This document shows, in pieces, positions 43,694-52,526 of a DNA stretch of 64,000 nucleotides (positions are counted from its first letter, which is position 1; each line of letters begins with the position of its first letter). The stretch spans positions 1 through 64,000 of the forward strand of contig NZ_AUBB01000021.1 of assembly GCF_000429025.1 (NCBI RefSeq). Reading direction: 5' to 3'. The translations under genes were made by a program, and so were the position numbers. Source of the DNA: Actinospineispora spinosispora DSM 44797 (GTDB lineage Bacteria > Actinomycetota > Actinomycetes > Mycobacteriales > Pseudonocardiaceae). The notes beneath the pieces are model-generated. The model was not told the DNA's origin and did not search any database. It saw only the letters and a list, made by a program, of their open reading frames with translations.

Positions 43694-43894
43694 TCAGTTG
43701 ACGTCGGTGTTGCTCACGTTGACACCAGCCAGGAAGGCCTTCCACTCCTTCTGGCCGAAGCCGAGCATGCCGCCCTGCCGGTCTTTGGTGTCACGAACCA
43801 GTACACCGGCAGTGCTGGCCGCGACCTCGACGCAGTTACCGTCGTTGCCGCTGTAGCTGCTGACCCGCCACGGTGAGATCAACTCAAGGTCCAT
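43694..43894 (-). CDS. DUF397 domain-containing protein
   Basis: 66 residues from the ATG at 43894 (GGGAGG 7 nt upstream). The whole protein is one DUF397 domain: WRVSSYSGNDGNCVEVA and VLVRDTKDRQGGMLGFGQKEW. DUF397 proteins nearly always sit beside an XRE-DUF5753 regulator in actinomycetes, as here, and resemble the BldB/AbaA-associated pairs in development and antibiotic control. They are thought to act as small partners of the regulator. Confidence 0.93.
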   Translation of the reverse strand: MDLELISPWRVSSYSGNDGNCVEVAASTAGVLVRDTKDRQGGMLGFGQKEWKAFLAGVNVSNTDVN

Positions 43895-43910
43895 CGTGCA
43901 CCTCCCAGTG

Positions 43911-44759
43911 TCATAGGTCCGCAATCATACGGTGAACGAGATCAAGGGACCGGGCAGGACTCAGCGCGACGCGCTGCAAGTCGTTGGCCCCTGCCTGGTA
44001 AGTGGCCACCCGCGCGCGGTCTGTCAGATACACCGCGTCGTCCAGCATCTCGACGTACGCAAGCTTGCTAACTGAATCGATCTCCAGAATGACGAAGGCA
44101 CCCGTGGCGTGAACTGCGTGCGTGCCGTCCTCCGGGCGCAGAATCTGGATGGTCACCGTAGGCAAGGAAGCCATCTTGACCAGGTGCTCCAGCTGGGCGC
44201 GACGCATATCGGGCGTACCGATGGCCATTTCAAGCGCCCACTTCGTAGTGATGCAGTGCAGCGTCAACGGTCCATCGGGGTCAGTCAGCCGCTTGCCGCG
44301 AGCTTCCCGGAACTTCACCACGTCCTCGTGCCTGTCAGCCCGGACCATCAGAGACTCAGCTGTCACCGCAGCCGCGTATTCAGGAGTCTGAAGCAAGCCC
44401 GGCACTAGGTGCGGCTCGTACACGAACTCGCGGTCGGCGAGACGCTCCAGGCCGGCAAAGATCGTGAACCAACGAGGAACGGCGTTAGATCGTGTCGTCC
44501 ACCAGTTCGCCTCCTCCGTGCGCTTTGCGAGCGCTGTGAGCCTCAGGATGCTCCGCTGCTCTGCGCCGTACACGGTAAGTAGGCGCCGGATGTCTTCCGC
44601 GCTTGGCGTCTGACGGCCAAGCTCGATGTTGGCGATCTTCGCCTTCGTCACGCCCACTAGCGCAGCGGCCTTGGTCATCGACAGCTTGGACTCAGCCCGC
44701 GCTCGCGCCAGCTCCACGCCGAGAATCCAACGCAAGGGTGGAGTAGGCGGAGTAATCAA
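43911..44759 (-). CDS. XRE-family regulator with DUF5753 domain
   Basis: 282 residues from the TTG at 44759, with AAGGAG 6 nt upstream. The N-terminal helix-turn-helix is ILGVELARARAESKLSMTKAA, ALVGVTKAKIANIELGRQTPS. The C-terminal DUF5753 includes YEPHLVPGLLQTPEYAAAV and MASLPTVTIQILRPEDGTHA. The downstream DUF397 gene begins 16 nt later and is co-transcribed. A perfect 18-bp palindrome just upstream (44776-44793) is the probable autoregulatory site, shared with the divergent small genes at 44873. Confidence 0.93.
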   Translation of the reverse strand: MITPPTPPLRWILGVELARARAESKLSMTKAAALVGVTKAKIANIELGRQTPSAEDIRRLLTVYGAEQRSILRLTALAKRTEEANWWTTRSNAVPRWFTIFAGLERLADREFVYEPHLVPGLLQTPEYAAAVTAESLMVRADRHEDVVKFREARGKRLTDPDGPLTLHCITTKWALEMAIGTPDMRRAQLEHLVKMASLPTVTIQILRPEDGTHAVHATGAFVILEIDSVSKLAYVEMLDDAVYLTDRARVATYQAGANDLQRVALSPARSLDLVHRMIADL

Positions 44760-44775
44760 CAGAGTCTCCTTTTCT

Positions 44776-44793
44776 CCATGCAACGTTGCATGG
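44776..44793. promoter_or_regulatory. Perfect 18-bp palindrome, probable XRE operator
   Basis: CCATGCAACGTTGCATGG is its own reverse complement. It lies 16 nt before the TTG of the XRE gene and 79 nt before the divergent GTG at 44873, so one dimer could control both directions. Confidence 0.75.
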
Positions 44794-44872
44794 TACGGTC
44801 TTGGCAATGCTCTCGGGGTGAAGCGTACTCGCCGGTGCATGCCGCTGAGTCATATAGCGAGGGGGACGCGTC

Positions 44873-45145
44873 GTGCCTGCGCCGATGAACTACACAGTTA
44901 TCACTTCTAACACAGACGGTCTTGATCACTGTGTCTCTGATGTCTTGGTCCGACAGATGTATATGGACAGAGCACGCGCCGGATACCGCGCGGCGTGTGG
45001 AGCCACGGTCCTGCCGACTAATGACGTTCTGACCATGGGCCGAGAGGAGTGCCAGACCTGCACACGGCGATTGCCTGAGGGTGCCCATGTACAAGGCCGC
45101 CCCCGACGAGTCCGCCCCTACGTAGCGGAGGGAGCCAGCTGGTGA
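44873..45145 (+). CDS. Small cysteine-containing protein
   Basis: 90 residues from a GTG with GGGGG 6 nt upstream. It contains a GYRAACGATVLPTNDV segment and an EECQTCTRRLPEG motif, whose spaced cysteines suggest a zinc-binding ribbon. Such small proteins are common next to XRE-DUF5753 genes in actinomycetes, with no known function. It overlaps the next gene by GTGA. It is divergent from the XRE regulator and under the same palindrome. Confidence 0.72.
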   Translation: MPAPMNYTVITSNTDGLDHCVSDVLVRQMYMDRARAGYRAACGATVLPTNDVLTMGREECQTCTRRLPEGAHVQGRPRRVRPYVAEGASW

Positions 45146-45348
45146 GCGCTCTGACGTACGTCAAGGTCAAAGGCAGTCTCCAGATTCATGCTCAGCTGGC
45201 CATCGACGCATCGGACAACCGAACTGCGTGTGGGCGGCTGGCCGGAGATGAGACAGAAGAGCCTCCCTCCGGTCAGCGTTGTGAAGCCTGCTGGCTGGAC
45301 TGGCGCGTACGCCGCGAACTGGCGCGTCCCCGCATCGTCCAGACCTAA
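45142..45348 (+). CDS. Small cysteine-containing protein
   Basis: 68 residues, GTG overlapping the preceding stop, so translation is coupled. It begins with a predicted strand region (TYVKVKGSLQIHAQL), then DNRTACGRLAG and GQRCEACWLDW, again a possible zinc ribbon like its neighbour. No family is recognised. Two terminators follow. Confidence 0.7.
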   Translation: MSALTYVKVKGSLQIHAQLAIDASDNRTACGRLAGDETEEPPSGQRCEACWLDWRVRRELARPRIVQT

Positions 45349-45377
45349 AGCTCCCGCTTAGACACCAAGCGGGTTAG

Positions 45378-45417
45378 CCCGGCCCCCGAGGTCGCCTTCC
45401 ACCCCTCGGGGGCCGGG
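45378..45417 (+). terminator. Strong 14-bp stem terminator
   Basis: CCCGGCCCCCGAGG at 45378-45391 is perfectly complementary to 45404-45417, with a 12-nt loop. It ends the small-protein operon, 30 nt after its stop. Confidence 0.75.
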
Positions 45418-45437
45418 TGTACGTGAGACACAAAAAG

Positions 45438-45466
45438 CCCCCTCACCTGATTTCCCAGGGAGGGGG
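45438..45466. terminator. Bidirectional intrinsic terminator
   Basis: CCCCCTCACCTG at 45438-45449 pairs with CAGGGAGGGGG at 45456-45466 with one unpaired base. It is flanked by an A-run before and a TGTTTTGTTGTT tract after, so it works for both strands, between the small-protein operon and the 45499 gene. Confidence 0.85.
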
Positions 45467-45498
45467 TGTTTTGTTGTTCAACCTGCTCGTACGCCGAG

Positions 45499-45879
45499 CT
45501 AGTCCGCCCGGACCCACTCACCGCCATCGTCCTCGATCTCTGAGGGATCGACGAGTTTGCTCTTGCTTGGGTCTTGCAGAGCTTGGTGAATCTTGGCTGC
45601 GTTGCTCCAAGCCGCCATGATGTTTTCAATCAACTCATCTTGGTGAGGAAGTGCGGCAGCCACCTTCGGATCGCCGTTCGAACCGGTAGCAAGCGCCGTT
45701 GCGTGGGCGGACAGATCACCGCTCAACTGACGTAGACCCCACAGCACGTCCATCAGAGTCGCAGTGCTCTGCTTCAGCTGATCGGCGCTCGGATCCACAA
45801 CGTCCGACGCATTGTCGATCTCGAACACAGCTTTCAACTCGGCGAGACGTCGCTGGGTAAAGCTTGGGTCGTAGCCCAT
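45499..45879 (-). CDS. Hypothetical helical protein
   Basis: 126 residues, MGYDPSFTQRRLAELKAVFE start. It is rich in Ala, Leu, Asp and Gln with long predicted helices (QLKQSTATLMDVLWGLRQLSG; ELIENIMAAWSNAAKIHQAL). This could be an ESX/WXG-like helical bundle or a small adapter, but no signature was seen. It has no signal or membrane segment. An AGGGG lies 10 nt before the ATG, and terminators lie at both ends. The function is unknown. Confidence 0.6.
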   Translation of the reverse strand: MGYDPSFTQRRLAELKAVFEIDNASDVVDPSADQLKQSTATLMDVLWGLRQLSGDLSAHATALATGSNGDPKVAAALPHQDELIENIMAAWSNAAKIHQALQDPSKSKLVDPSEIEDDGGEWVRAD

Positions 45880-45945
45880 TTACTGTCCACCCCTACAGTT
45901 CGTTCTCGAATACGCAGAGTCTACCGGCTCAACCTTGAGTCAATG

Positions 45946-46368
45946 TCAGAGGTGCTTGAGCACCATCCTTTTGTCACACGCGTTTCCATTGGGTGGCCTA
46001 GCGGTGACATTAACCGTGATCGTTACTTCGGGGCCATTTACGGTCACGACCGCGTTGAGAGGACTGAATTCGTCGAATGGCTTGGTGAACGACTCTCTGC
46101 CGTCAGCGTCATCGATAGAGATGTCAGCTATGCCGCTTCGAGCGGGGTAGATAATCGTGTAAAGCTCAGGACCGGTAATGCGTACGACCCATCTATCGAT
46201 AGGTTGCCCAGTTCTGCGGAAGGCCTGCACTGTCATGCCGCACTCAGCACGTGCCGCCAGAACCGGAGCGTGTCCCTGCACTGGTTCGGCCGCCATCGCG
46301 GTTGGGGCGGATATAATTGTAACCGCAACAGCGACTAGGACTGCTAGGAGCGCACTTAGTTGGCGCAT
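45946..46368 (-). CDS. Secreted hypothetical protein
   Basis: 140 residues. A Sec signal peptide MRQLSALLAVLVAVAVTIIS ends at the AMA-AE cleavage site. The mature part is small and has two cysteines (AECGMTV and NACDKRM) that could form a disulfide, with a beta-rich middle (VVRITGPELYTIIYPARSG; VTVNGPEVTITVNV). This suggests an extracytoplasmic beta-sandwich protein. No family is recognised. It may share transcription with the neighbour at 45499. Confidence 0.68.
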   Translation of the reverse strand: MRQLSALLAVLVAVAVTIISAPTAMAAEPVQGHAPVLAARAECGMTVQAFRRTGQPIDRWVVRITGPELYTIIYPARSGIADISIDDADGRESFTKPFDEFSPLNAVVTVNGPEVTITVNVTARPPNGNACDKRMVLKHL

Positions 46369-46523
46369 CTGTTCCCCCTGGGGTCTAGCTCAACTGGATG
46401 CGTTGACCGTAGACAGGACTGATGACCGTGACAGTGTTTCCTCAGAAAGGGTTTGCGATCGCGAACGAACTTCCGATTTGGTAGACACGACGGGCGCCGC
46501 CTGTTACGAGCGGCTACACAAAA

Positions 46524-46556
46524 GCCCCCTCTCTCTAGGATTCTAGGGAGAGGGGC
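46524..46556. terminator. Stem-loop terminator between hypothetical genes
   Basis: 46524-46538 (GCCCCCTCTCTCTAG) pairs with 46543-46556, a 14-bp stem with one bulged base and a GATT loop, preceded by an A-run. It sits just after the end of the 46568 gene on the minus strand. Confidence 0.8.
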
Positions 46557-46567
46557 CTTCGCACCAG

Positions 46568-46834
46568 CTACGGCTTACCGTACCTCTGAGTCCACGCGGC
46601 GTGCCGATACTCCGACAGCGCTGCGTTGTACCGGACGACCTTGCCGGCGTTCTGTTTCTTCTGTATCGCGTGCAAGGGCCACCAAATGAACAGACCCCAC
46701 ATGCCTCCGGTGATCACTGTCAGAGCTACGCGAAGGCCGGTGTTCGTGGTCTTGTAGATCGGCGGTTCTGGAGGCGGATTGTCCGAAGACGGATCAATCG
46801 AGGGTTGGAACCCCGCGATGGGGTCGTTGATCAT
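46568..46834 (-). CDS. Small single-pass membrane protein
   Basis: 88 residues from the ATG at 46834 with AAAGGG 8 nt upstream. A proline-rich N-terminal segment (SSDNPPPEPPIYK) is followed by one transmembrane helix (LRVALTVITGGMWGLFIWW) and a short charged tail (QKKQNAGKVVRYN). No family is recognised. The N-terminus is probably cytoplasmic by the positive-inside rule. It is divergent from the acyl-CoA synthetase at 46963. Confidence 0.65.
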   Translation of the reverse strand: MINDPIAGFQPSIDPSSDNPPPEPPIYKTTNTGLRVALTVITGGMWGLFIWWPLHAIQKKQNAGKVVRYNAALSEYRHAAWTQRYGKP

Positions 46835-46962
46835 CTCGGAACCCTTTCCGTTGCACCCTGGGAACCTCGGCAGGCGGGCTCCGGAGGCGGGGAGAGGTAC
46901 GTCACTCTGCAACGTCACGTCAGATGTAGACACGGACAGTCGGAAACTTTACGGTCCGTTGT

Positions 46963-48675
46963 ATGTGGAACGATACGGTGCGGCTCATGCGTGGGCTGGG
47001 TTACCCGGAGGCTTGGCTCGAGGAAGCGGCTGAGTACGGCGACGAGGATGCCTACGTTGCGTTCGACCCGAGCTGGGTCGGTGAGTTCCCGGAGATCCCG
47101 GAACAGACCGTCGACCAGCTTGTACGCCGACAGGCGGAGAAGTCGCCGAACAGTCCGGCACTCCGTTATCTCGGTCGTACGCTCAGCTATGCCGATTTCG
47201 AGGACCTGATCGGCCGTGCCGCGGGCGTCCTCCGAGCCCAGGGTGTCGGCAAAGGCGACGTGGTGGCCGTCATGGTGCCCACCTCCGCGATGCACTGGGT
47301 GGTGTTCTTCGCTCTCGCCCGTCTCGGAGCTGTGCATTGCGGAGTGAACGTGATGTATCGAGCCGACGAGCTGTCCTACCAGCTGGCCGATGCAGGTGCG
47401 AACGCAATTGTGTGTCTGGATCACTTCCTGCCGTTGGTCGAGGGCCTCCCGCCGGAGGTCAGGCCTACTCACGTCCTGAGCACGACCCTTGGCGATCTCG
47501 CCGACCCGACTTTCCAGCCCTATGGCTCACTCCACGACTGGTGGAAGCCCCACGGGGGGACCGGATCGAGCGCGACGCCACTGCTGGAAGCGATGCGGAG
47601 CGTCGAGCCGATCCGCGAATCGAGCGACGCCGACGTTCGCACGGAGTTAGGTCAGATCGTCTATACCTCGGGTACCACGGGCCGCCCGAAGGGAGTTATG
47701 CAGACTCATTACAACATGATTCACAACGCTCTCACGCATACTCTCGCAATGGTGACGACCACCACGCCGGTGACCTATTCGCCCATGCCGATGTTCCACA
47801 CCGGTGGGTTCTTCGTGTACTCATTGCCGGTATTCGCCCGGGGCGGGGTGGTCGTGCCCCGACCGCTTTTCGATCCATCCGACGCGCTCGCCTGTATAAC
47901 CGAGGAACGAGTCAACGTCCTGTTCGGCCCGCCGACCCTTTTCGCGGCTCTGCTGGCCCATGGCCTCGACGGTTACGACCTGGCCGGCATCGAGATCTGC
48001 GCCACCGGTGCCGCGCCGGTTCCGAAGGACCTGGCACGGCGCTGGAAGGCGGCGACCGGTCTGGTCATGCGATCAGGCTGGGGGATGAGCGAACTCAACA
48101 GCCTCGGTACGTACAACGCGCTGCCCGGGCGTACCGATCTGAACACCGTCGGCGTACCGGTCGTGGGGGAGATGCGCGTCGTGAACGTGTCGCGCGACGT
48201 GGTAGGGCGTGATGAGGTCGGTGAGATCGAGTTCCGAGGTATGCAGGTGTCGCGAGGCTATCTCGGCAAGCCGGACGAAACCGCGATCACCTTCCAGCCT
48301 GATGGCTGGGTGAGGACCGGTGACGCGGGGCTGATCAACCGGAACGGCTTCCTCGAGTACGTGGATCGGATCAAGGACCTCATCATCGTCTCGGGTTACA
48401 ACGTCGCGCCCGCGGAGATCGAGGCGGTGATCCGAGCGGTCCCCGGAGTCACCGAGGTGGCGGTCGTGGGTGAACCGCATGAGTACAAGGGCGAGGTTCC
48501 GGTCGCGTACGTGTCAGGAGACGTGACCGAGCGCGCTGTGTTGGATTTCTGTCAGCAGAAGCTGTCGAAGATCAAAGTTCCGGCCCGCGTTCAGGTGATG
48601 GAAGAACTTCCCAAGAGCTCCATGGGGAAGGTCATGAAAGGGCGGCTCGGGCAACACGCCCGAGATGTGCGCTAG
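46963..48675 (+). CDS. AMP-dependent acyl-CoA synthetase/ligase
   Basis: 570 residues with the ANL-superfamily motifs: YTSGTTGRPKGVMQTH, the A5-like GWGMSELNS, the GDAGLINRNGFLEYVDRIKD hinge and the C-terminal catalytic lysine in LPKSSMGKVMKGRL. It should activate a carboxylic acid with ATP and load CoA. The substrate (fatty, aromatic or terpenoid acid) is unknown. It is followed by an SDR and a crotonase on the same strand, a set fit for CoA-dependent beta-oxidation-like degradation of a side chain. Confidence 0.93.
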   Translation: MWNDTVRLMRGLGYPEAWLEEAAEYGDEDAYVAFDPSWVGEFPEIPEQTVDQLVRRQAEKSPNSPALRYLGRTLSYADFEDLIGRAAGVLRAQGVGKGDVVAVMVPTSAMHWVVFFALARLGAVHCGVNVMYRADELSYQLADAGANAIVCLDHFLPLVEGLPPEVRPTHVLSTTLGDLADPTFQPYGSLHDWWKPHGGTGSSATPLLEAMRSVEPIRESSDADVRTELGQIVYTSGTTGRPKGVMQTHYNMIHNALTHTLAMVTTTTPVTYSPMPMFHTGGFFVYSLPVFARGGVVVPRPLFDPSDALACITEERVNVLFGPPTLFAALLAHGLDGYDLAGIEICATGAAPVPKDLARRWKAATGLVMRSGWGMSELNSLGTYNALPGRTDLNTVGVPVVGEMRVVNVSRDVVGRDEVGEIEFRGMQVSRGYLGKPDETAITFQPDGWVRTGDAGLINRNGFLEYVDRIKDLIIVSGYNVAPAEIEAVIRAVPGVTEVAVVGEPHEYKGEVPVAYVSGDVTERAVLDFCQQKLSKIKVPARVQVMEELPKSSMGKVMKGRLGQHARDVR

Positions 48676-48765
48676 CGCGGGTCGAGAACAGCGATTGGTC
48701 CGCTCCGGGCGAGGTTTGCGGTAAATAAGTTCAGTGCTGGTCGGTACAGAAAGCTGGAGATCGTG

Positions 48766-49599
48766 GTGAGCGAAAAGTGTCTGGAAGGTCAGGTAGCGAT
48801 TGTCACGGGCGCTGCGCGGGGTATCGGTCGGGCCATCGCGGTTCGATTGTCCGCATGGGGTGCTTCGGTGGTGCCGGTGGATCTGGACCTTGCGCCGTTG
48901 GCCGAAGGCGATGGTCACTTCCAGGGGCCGGTGAATCCTGTGGAGGTCGACTTGACACAGCCCGACTCGGGAGACGAGGTGGTCCGGATAGCCCTGGAGG
49001 CCTACGGACGGCTCGACATCGTCGTCAACAACGCAGGTTACACCTGGGACGGTCCACTTCATAAGATGTCGGATAGGCAGTTCCAGGCGATGTTGGACAT
49101 ACATACGATCGCCCCGTTCCGAATCTTGAGGGCGGCGGCCGGTCCCATGCGTGCGGCGGCGAAGCAGGATTCTCGTAGTGGGTCCGCTTCGCATCGCAAG
49201 GTCGTCAACGTCGTATCGCTGTCCGGTCTCATGGGGCAGTCCGGCCAGGCGAACTACTCGGCGGCGAAGGGCGCGACCATTGCTCTGACGAAAGCGCTGG
49301 CGAAAGAATGGGGGCCGCTTCGAATCAATGTCAACGCGGTTGCGCCGGGCTTTATCGATACGCGCCTGACGTCCACGTCGGACGATGCGGGAGAAATATC
49401 TGTTGCCGGCGATACGCACGTTCTGGGGATCAGGCCCGAGGTACGGGATCTCGCTGTGGCGACGAACCCCATGGGTCGGGTCGGAACGGTGGACGAGGTG
49501 GCGAGTGCCGCTGCCTGGTTGGCTTCCCCGGCTTCCGACTATGTGAACGGGCATGTCTTGACAGTGAGTGGCGGGCAGATCGGCGGTATGACCGCCTGA
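48766..49599 (+). CDS. Short-chain dehydrogenase (3-hydroxyacyl-CoA dehydrogenase-like SDR)
   Basis: 277 residues from the GTG at 48766 (GGAG 6 nt upstream; GTG 48763 is possible). Motifs are TGAARGIGRAIA, NNAGYTWDG, a serine in VVSLSGLMG and YSAAK. The insertion between strands and the ASDYVNGHVLTVSGGQ end fit SDRs of fatty-acid-type pathways. It probably oxidises a 3-hydroxyacyl-CoA. It lies between the acyl-CoA synthetase and the crotonase. Confidence 0.92.
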   Translation: MSEKCLEGQVAIVTGAARGIGRAIAVRLSAWGASVVPVDLDLAPLAEGDGHFQGPVNPVEVDLTQPDSGDEVVRIALEAYGRLDIVVNNAGYTWDGPLHKMSDRQFQAMLDIHTIAPFRILRAAAGPMRAAAKQDSRSGSASHRKVVNVVSLSGLMGQSGQANYSAAKGATIALTKALAKEWGPLRINVNAVAPGFIDTRLTSTSDDAGEISVAGDTHVLGIRPEVRDLAVATNPMGRVGTVDEVASAAAWLASPASDYVNGHVLTVSGGQIGGMTA

Positions 49600-49671
49600 G
49601 CGGGTGCGGTGCGGTTGTGTGCGGACTCTCGGACGTCTGCCGAACTTGATCGATGTGAATAGGAGTAGCTG

Positions 49672-50469
49672 GTGAACGACAATCTTGTTTTGTTCGAACG
49701 GCGTGGAAATATCGCACTGGTGACCCTTAATCGGCCGGAGCAGCGAAACGCGTTCGATCCCGATCTGTCCGCCGCGCTCATCGAGACGTGGGACCTGATC
49801 AAGAGGGACAGAGAGATTCGAGCGGTCGTCCTTACCGGCGCGGGTGAGGCTTTCTCGGCCGGGGCCGATCTGAAGAAGCTCATTCCGTCGATCCGAGACG
49901 CATCCGACGAGGAGAACCGTCGACGCGCCTACGAAGGGCCGGGATGGGGTGGAATATCGGGCGGATACCAGTTCCACACGCCGGTGATTGCCGCGATCAA
50001 CGGATCGTGCATCGCCGGAGGGCATGAACTCGCCGAGTTCTGTGATATCCGAATCTGCGTTCCCGAAGCCCGATTCGGGCACCAGGAGATTAGATGGGGG
50101 TTGATGCCTGGAGACGGGGGCTGTTCGCGACTCCCGCGCATCGTGGGGCTCGGGCGAGCGATGGAGCTGATCCTCACCGGTCGAATCTATGACGCTGAGG
50201 AGGCACTTCGAATCGGTTTCGTCACGCAGATTGTGCCGGCTGACGAGCTGCTCGCCACCGCTGTCGGAACTGCCGAGCGTATTGCGGCCAACGGACCGCT
50301 AGCGGTACGTGCGGCAAAGCAGGCAATCCTCCGGGGACTGGGTCGACCGCTCGAGGAGAACATTCCGTTCGAAACCGAGACGTTCAGCTTCCTGTGCAAG
50401 TCCGAAGACTGGCTGGCTGGGCAGGAAGCATTCCTCACCGGATCGACGCCCGAATTCAAAGGCCGCTGA
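49672..50469 (+). CDS. Enoyl-CoA hydratase/isomerase (crotonase family)
   Basis: 265 residues from a GTG with AGGAG 6 nt upstream. Typical motifs are LTGAGEAFSAGADLKKL, the oxyanion hole IAAINGSCIAGGHELAEFCDIRI and FGHQEIRWGLMPGDGG with a glutamate in the second active-site position. It should hydrate or isomerise an enoyl-CoA in the same pathway as the synthetase and SDR upstream. Confidence 0.93.
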   Translation: MNDNLVLFERRGNIALVTLNRPEQRNAFDPDLSAALIETWDLIKRDREIRAVVLTGAGEAFSAGADLKKLIPSIRDASDEENRRRAYEGPGWGGISGGYQFHTPVIAAINGSCIAGGHELAEFCDIRICVPEARFGHQEIRWGLMPGDGGCSRLPRIVGLGRAMELILTGRIYDAEEALRIGFVTQIVPADELLATAVGTAERIAANGPLAVRAAKQAILRGLGRPLEENIPFETETFSFLCKSEDWLAGQEAFLTGSTPEFKGR

Positions 50470-50868
50470 CCGAGTAGTTCCAGAGCTGTACGCAGCTTTC
50501 GCCCGCGTCGAGGGTTACGTACCTCAGGGCGAGGGACGCAGCTCGTAGACAGGCTCTCACCTGAATCGAGTGCGCAAGTCGGGTGCTCCACGGCCAGCTG
50601 GGCGTGCAGCGCCCGACTCGTAGCCTGGATTCCCCGGCCGTCACGCTGTCCTCGAGCGCGTGTTCGGAACGAGTGCGTCGAGGCGGTTGAGCGTGCCGGG
50701 CACGCTGCCGCTTGTCGGCGAGCCGAGCCAGTGGATTCGTTGACCCTGTGTCGATGATCGGGCGCCAGTATGTATTTCGCCGGCCTGGTGTAGCGCCGGC
50801 CCGAGTGCAAGCGACCCCGAAGCGATCGTGTCGTAACGAATGGTCGCCGAGATCGCCACTCGGCAAGG
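50470..50868. other. Intergenic region with no gene seen
   Basis: About 400 bp after the crotonase. Frames here are antisense shadows. There is no recognisable promoter or hairpin of note. Confidence 0.35.
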
Positions 50869-51324
50869 ATGATGGCCCTCACCTACGAAGCAGCGAGCAT
50901 GCATCTCTTATCAGAGCTAGTGTGGGTCGTCAGCCCACGTACCGTCGTGATGTTGCTCGCTTCGGCGGGTGCTGTAGTGGTCGGCATTGCCATTGTGCTG
51001 ATCAACGACGAGCGCGCCTCAGCCCACGCGCCATCTGTTGTGAATCGCCGAACACGGCGGTGGGCTGTACGGCCGTCGGACATACTTCTGTACTTCGGTG
51101 CGCCGTATCAGCCGTCGCATGAAGCCGAGGCTGTACCGCTGAGTTCCCTCGACGTGCAGGGCCTGACGGCGGAGACGGGTGGCCGAACGCCCGATGATCC
51201 GGAGATCGGGGGCGACGAGCTGGAAGAGATGTTCGGTGCTTTCGAAGAGGTCATGACGCTGGAGTGGCATTGGAGCCTCCCGCGCGCACAGACATCCCCC
51301 ACCGAGCTCCCGAGGCACAGCTAG
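50869..51324 (+). CDS. Hypothetical single-pass membrane protein
   Basis: 151 residues with one hydrophobic helix near residues 25-45 (VVMLLASAGAVVVGIAIVLI) and an acidic C-terminal region (DDPEIGGDELEEMFGAFEEV). No family was recognised. The AAGG before the ATG is weak and ATG 50872 or 50899 are alternatives. It overlaps the convergent hydrolase-OsmC gene by 4 nt. Codon pattern and membrane helix support it moderately. Confidence 0.5.
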   Translation: MMALTYEAASMHLLSELVWVVSPRTVVMLLASAGAVVVGIAIVLINDERASAHAPSVVNRRTRRWAVRPSDILLYFGAPYQPSHEAEAVPLSSLDVQGLTAETGGRTPDDPEIGGDELEEMFGAFEEVMTLEWHWSLPRAQTSPTELPRHS

Positions 51325-52526
51325 ACCTCGTCTGTCTCGATCACGACTTCCGATTGCAGGGTGCGGTGTACCGGACAACGATCCGCGATGGCCAGCAGCC
51401 TGGCGCGTTGAGCGTCGTCGAGCGGCCCCTCGAGGCTGATCTCGCGCACGATCCGATCCACGTGACCGGTCCGGCTCTCGCAGTCTTCACAGTCGCGGGC
51501 ATGTAGCCGGTCATGGGTGAGGGTGGCCTTGACGTGCTCCAGCGGTATCCCTTTGCGATTCGCATACATGCGAATCGTCATCGCGGTACAGGCCCCCAAC
51601 GCCGAGAGCAGAAGCTGATAGGGGTCCGGACCGGAGTCAGAACCGACGGGGGTGGGTTCGTCGGCGCGCCACCGGTGACGGGCGGTGGAGATGTCCTGGG
51701 CGTACCCAGCGGCCTCGATCTCGGTGACGACGACGGTCCCGGGCTCGGGGCGCTCGTCGTCGGACGGCGCAGTGTCGGGTAGATAGGGCGAGGCCCAGGT
51801 GTCGATGAGTTGGGTCACGCGATCGGCATCGGAGCTGCGGGAGAGGAGATGATCCGCACCTTCCAGCGGTATCAGCGCCGCTCGGGGCCCGATGGCCTCC
51901 ACGATCCGTAAGGCGTCTGTGTTCGGGACAATGGTGTCGCCGGTCGCGTGCAGCACCAGTGTCGGCCGGTCGATCTGTCCGAGATAGTCGGGGGAGAGCT
52001 GTTCGAGTTCGTCGAGGAACTCCCGACGAAGTCGGATGGGCCGTCCGCCGATGTCGATCGTCGCCTCCCCGTCACGTTCGAGCGCACTCCGGTTCTTGCC
52101 GAGGAGCTCGAGGACGTGCGCCGGTGAGAACGGTGCTCCGATGGTGACCACCACGCGGACCTCCGGAATCCGGGCGGCCGCCGCCAATGCGGCGGCGCCG
52201 CCCAACGAGTGGCCGACAAGTATCTCGGGGGCGTGGCCGTCCTCGCGGAGCCGATCCGCGGCGATGACGAGGTCGGTGACGTCGCCGCAGAAGGACGATT
52301 CTTCCGTTCCTCCTTCGGACTCGCCCAAGCCGGTGAAGTCGACTCGTAGTACACCGATTCCGTGCGAGACCAGACCTCGAGTGATCCGGCTCGCGGCCAA
52401 GCTGTCCTTACTGCAGGTGAAGCAGTGTGCGAACAACGCCTGTGCCCTCGGTGCACTATCAGGCCGGTCCAGACGGGCGGCGAGCTGTGCTCGCCCACCG
52501 GTAATCACCCAGGGTAGGGAAATCAT
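51321..52526 (-). CDS. Bifunctional alpha/beta hydrolase-OsmC family protein
   Basis: 401 residues. The first ~250 residues are an alpha/beta hydrolase (LVGHSLGGAAALAAAA nucleophile elbow; an acid residue in LHATGDTIVP; EGADHLL for the catalytic histidine). The last ~140 residues are an OsmC/Ohr-type domain with cysteines in LGACTAMTIRMYA and ADRCPVHRTL. This fusion is a known architecture; the OsmC part reduces organic hydroperoxides by thiol chemistry. It fits the chemical-stress theme of the window. The start is a clear ATG. Confidence 0.93.
   Translation of the reverse strand: MISLPWVITGGRAQLAARLDRPDSAPRAQALFAHCFTCSKDSLAASRITRGLVSHGIGVLRVDFTGLGESEGGTEESSFCGDVTDLVIAADRLREDGHAPEILVGHSLGGAAALAAAARIPEVRVVVTIGAPFSPAHVLELLGKNRSALERDGEATIDIGGRPIRLRREFLDELEQLSPDYLGQIDRPTLVLHATGDTIVPNTDALRIVEAIGPRAALIPLEGADHLLSRSSDADRVTQLIDTWASPYLPDTAPSDDERPEPGTVVVTEIEAAGYAQDISTARHRWRADEPTPVGSDSGPDPYQLLLSALGACTAMTIRMYANRKGIPLEHVKATLTHDRLHARDCEDCESRTGHVDRIVREISLEGPLDDAQRARLLAIADRCPVHRTLQSEVVIETDEV

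Noticed and set aside
43911-46834. Toxin-antitoxin or phage defence system in the XRE/DUF397 island
   Set aside because: The small proteins lack recognisable toxin folds, and XRE-DUF5753/DUF397 pairs are usually regulatory in actinomycetes.
48514-50082. 522-residue minus-strand open frame across the SDR and crotonase genes
   Set aside because: It is antisense to two genes with full family motifs, has low-complexity Arg/His/Pro-rich translation and no homology. Long antisense frames are expected at this GC content.
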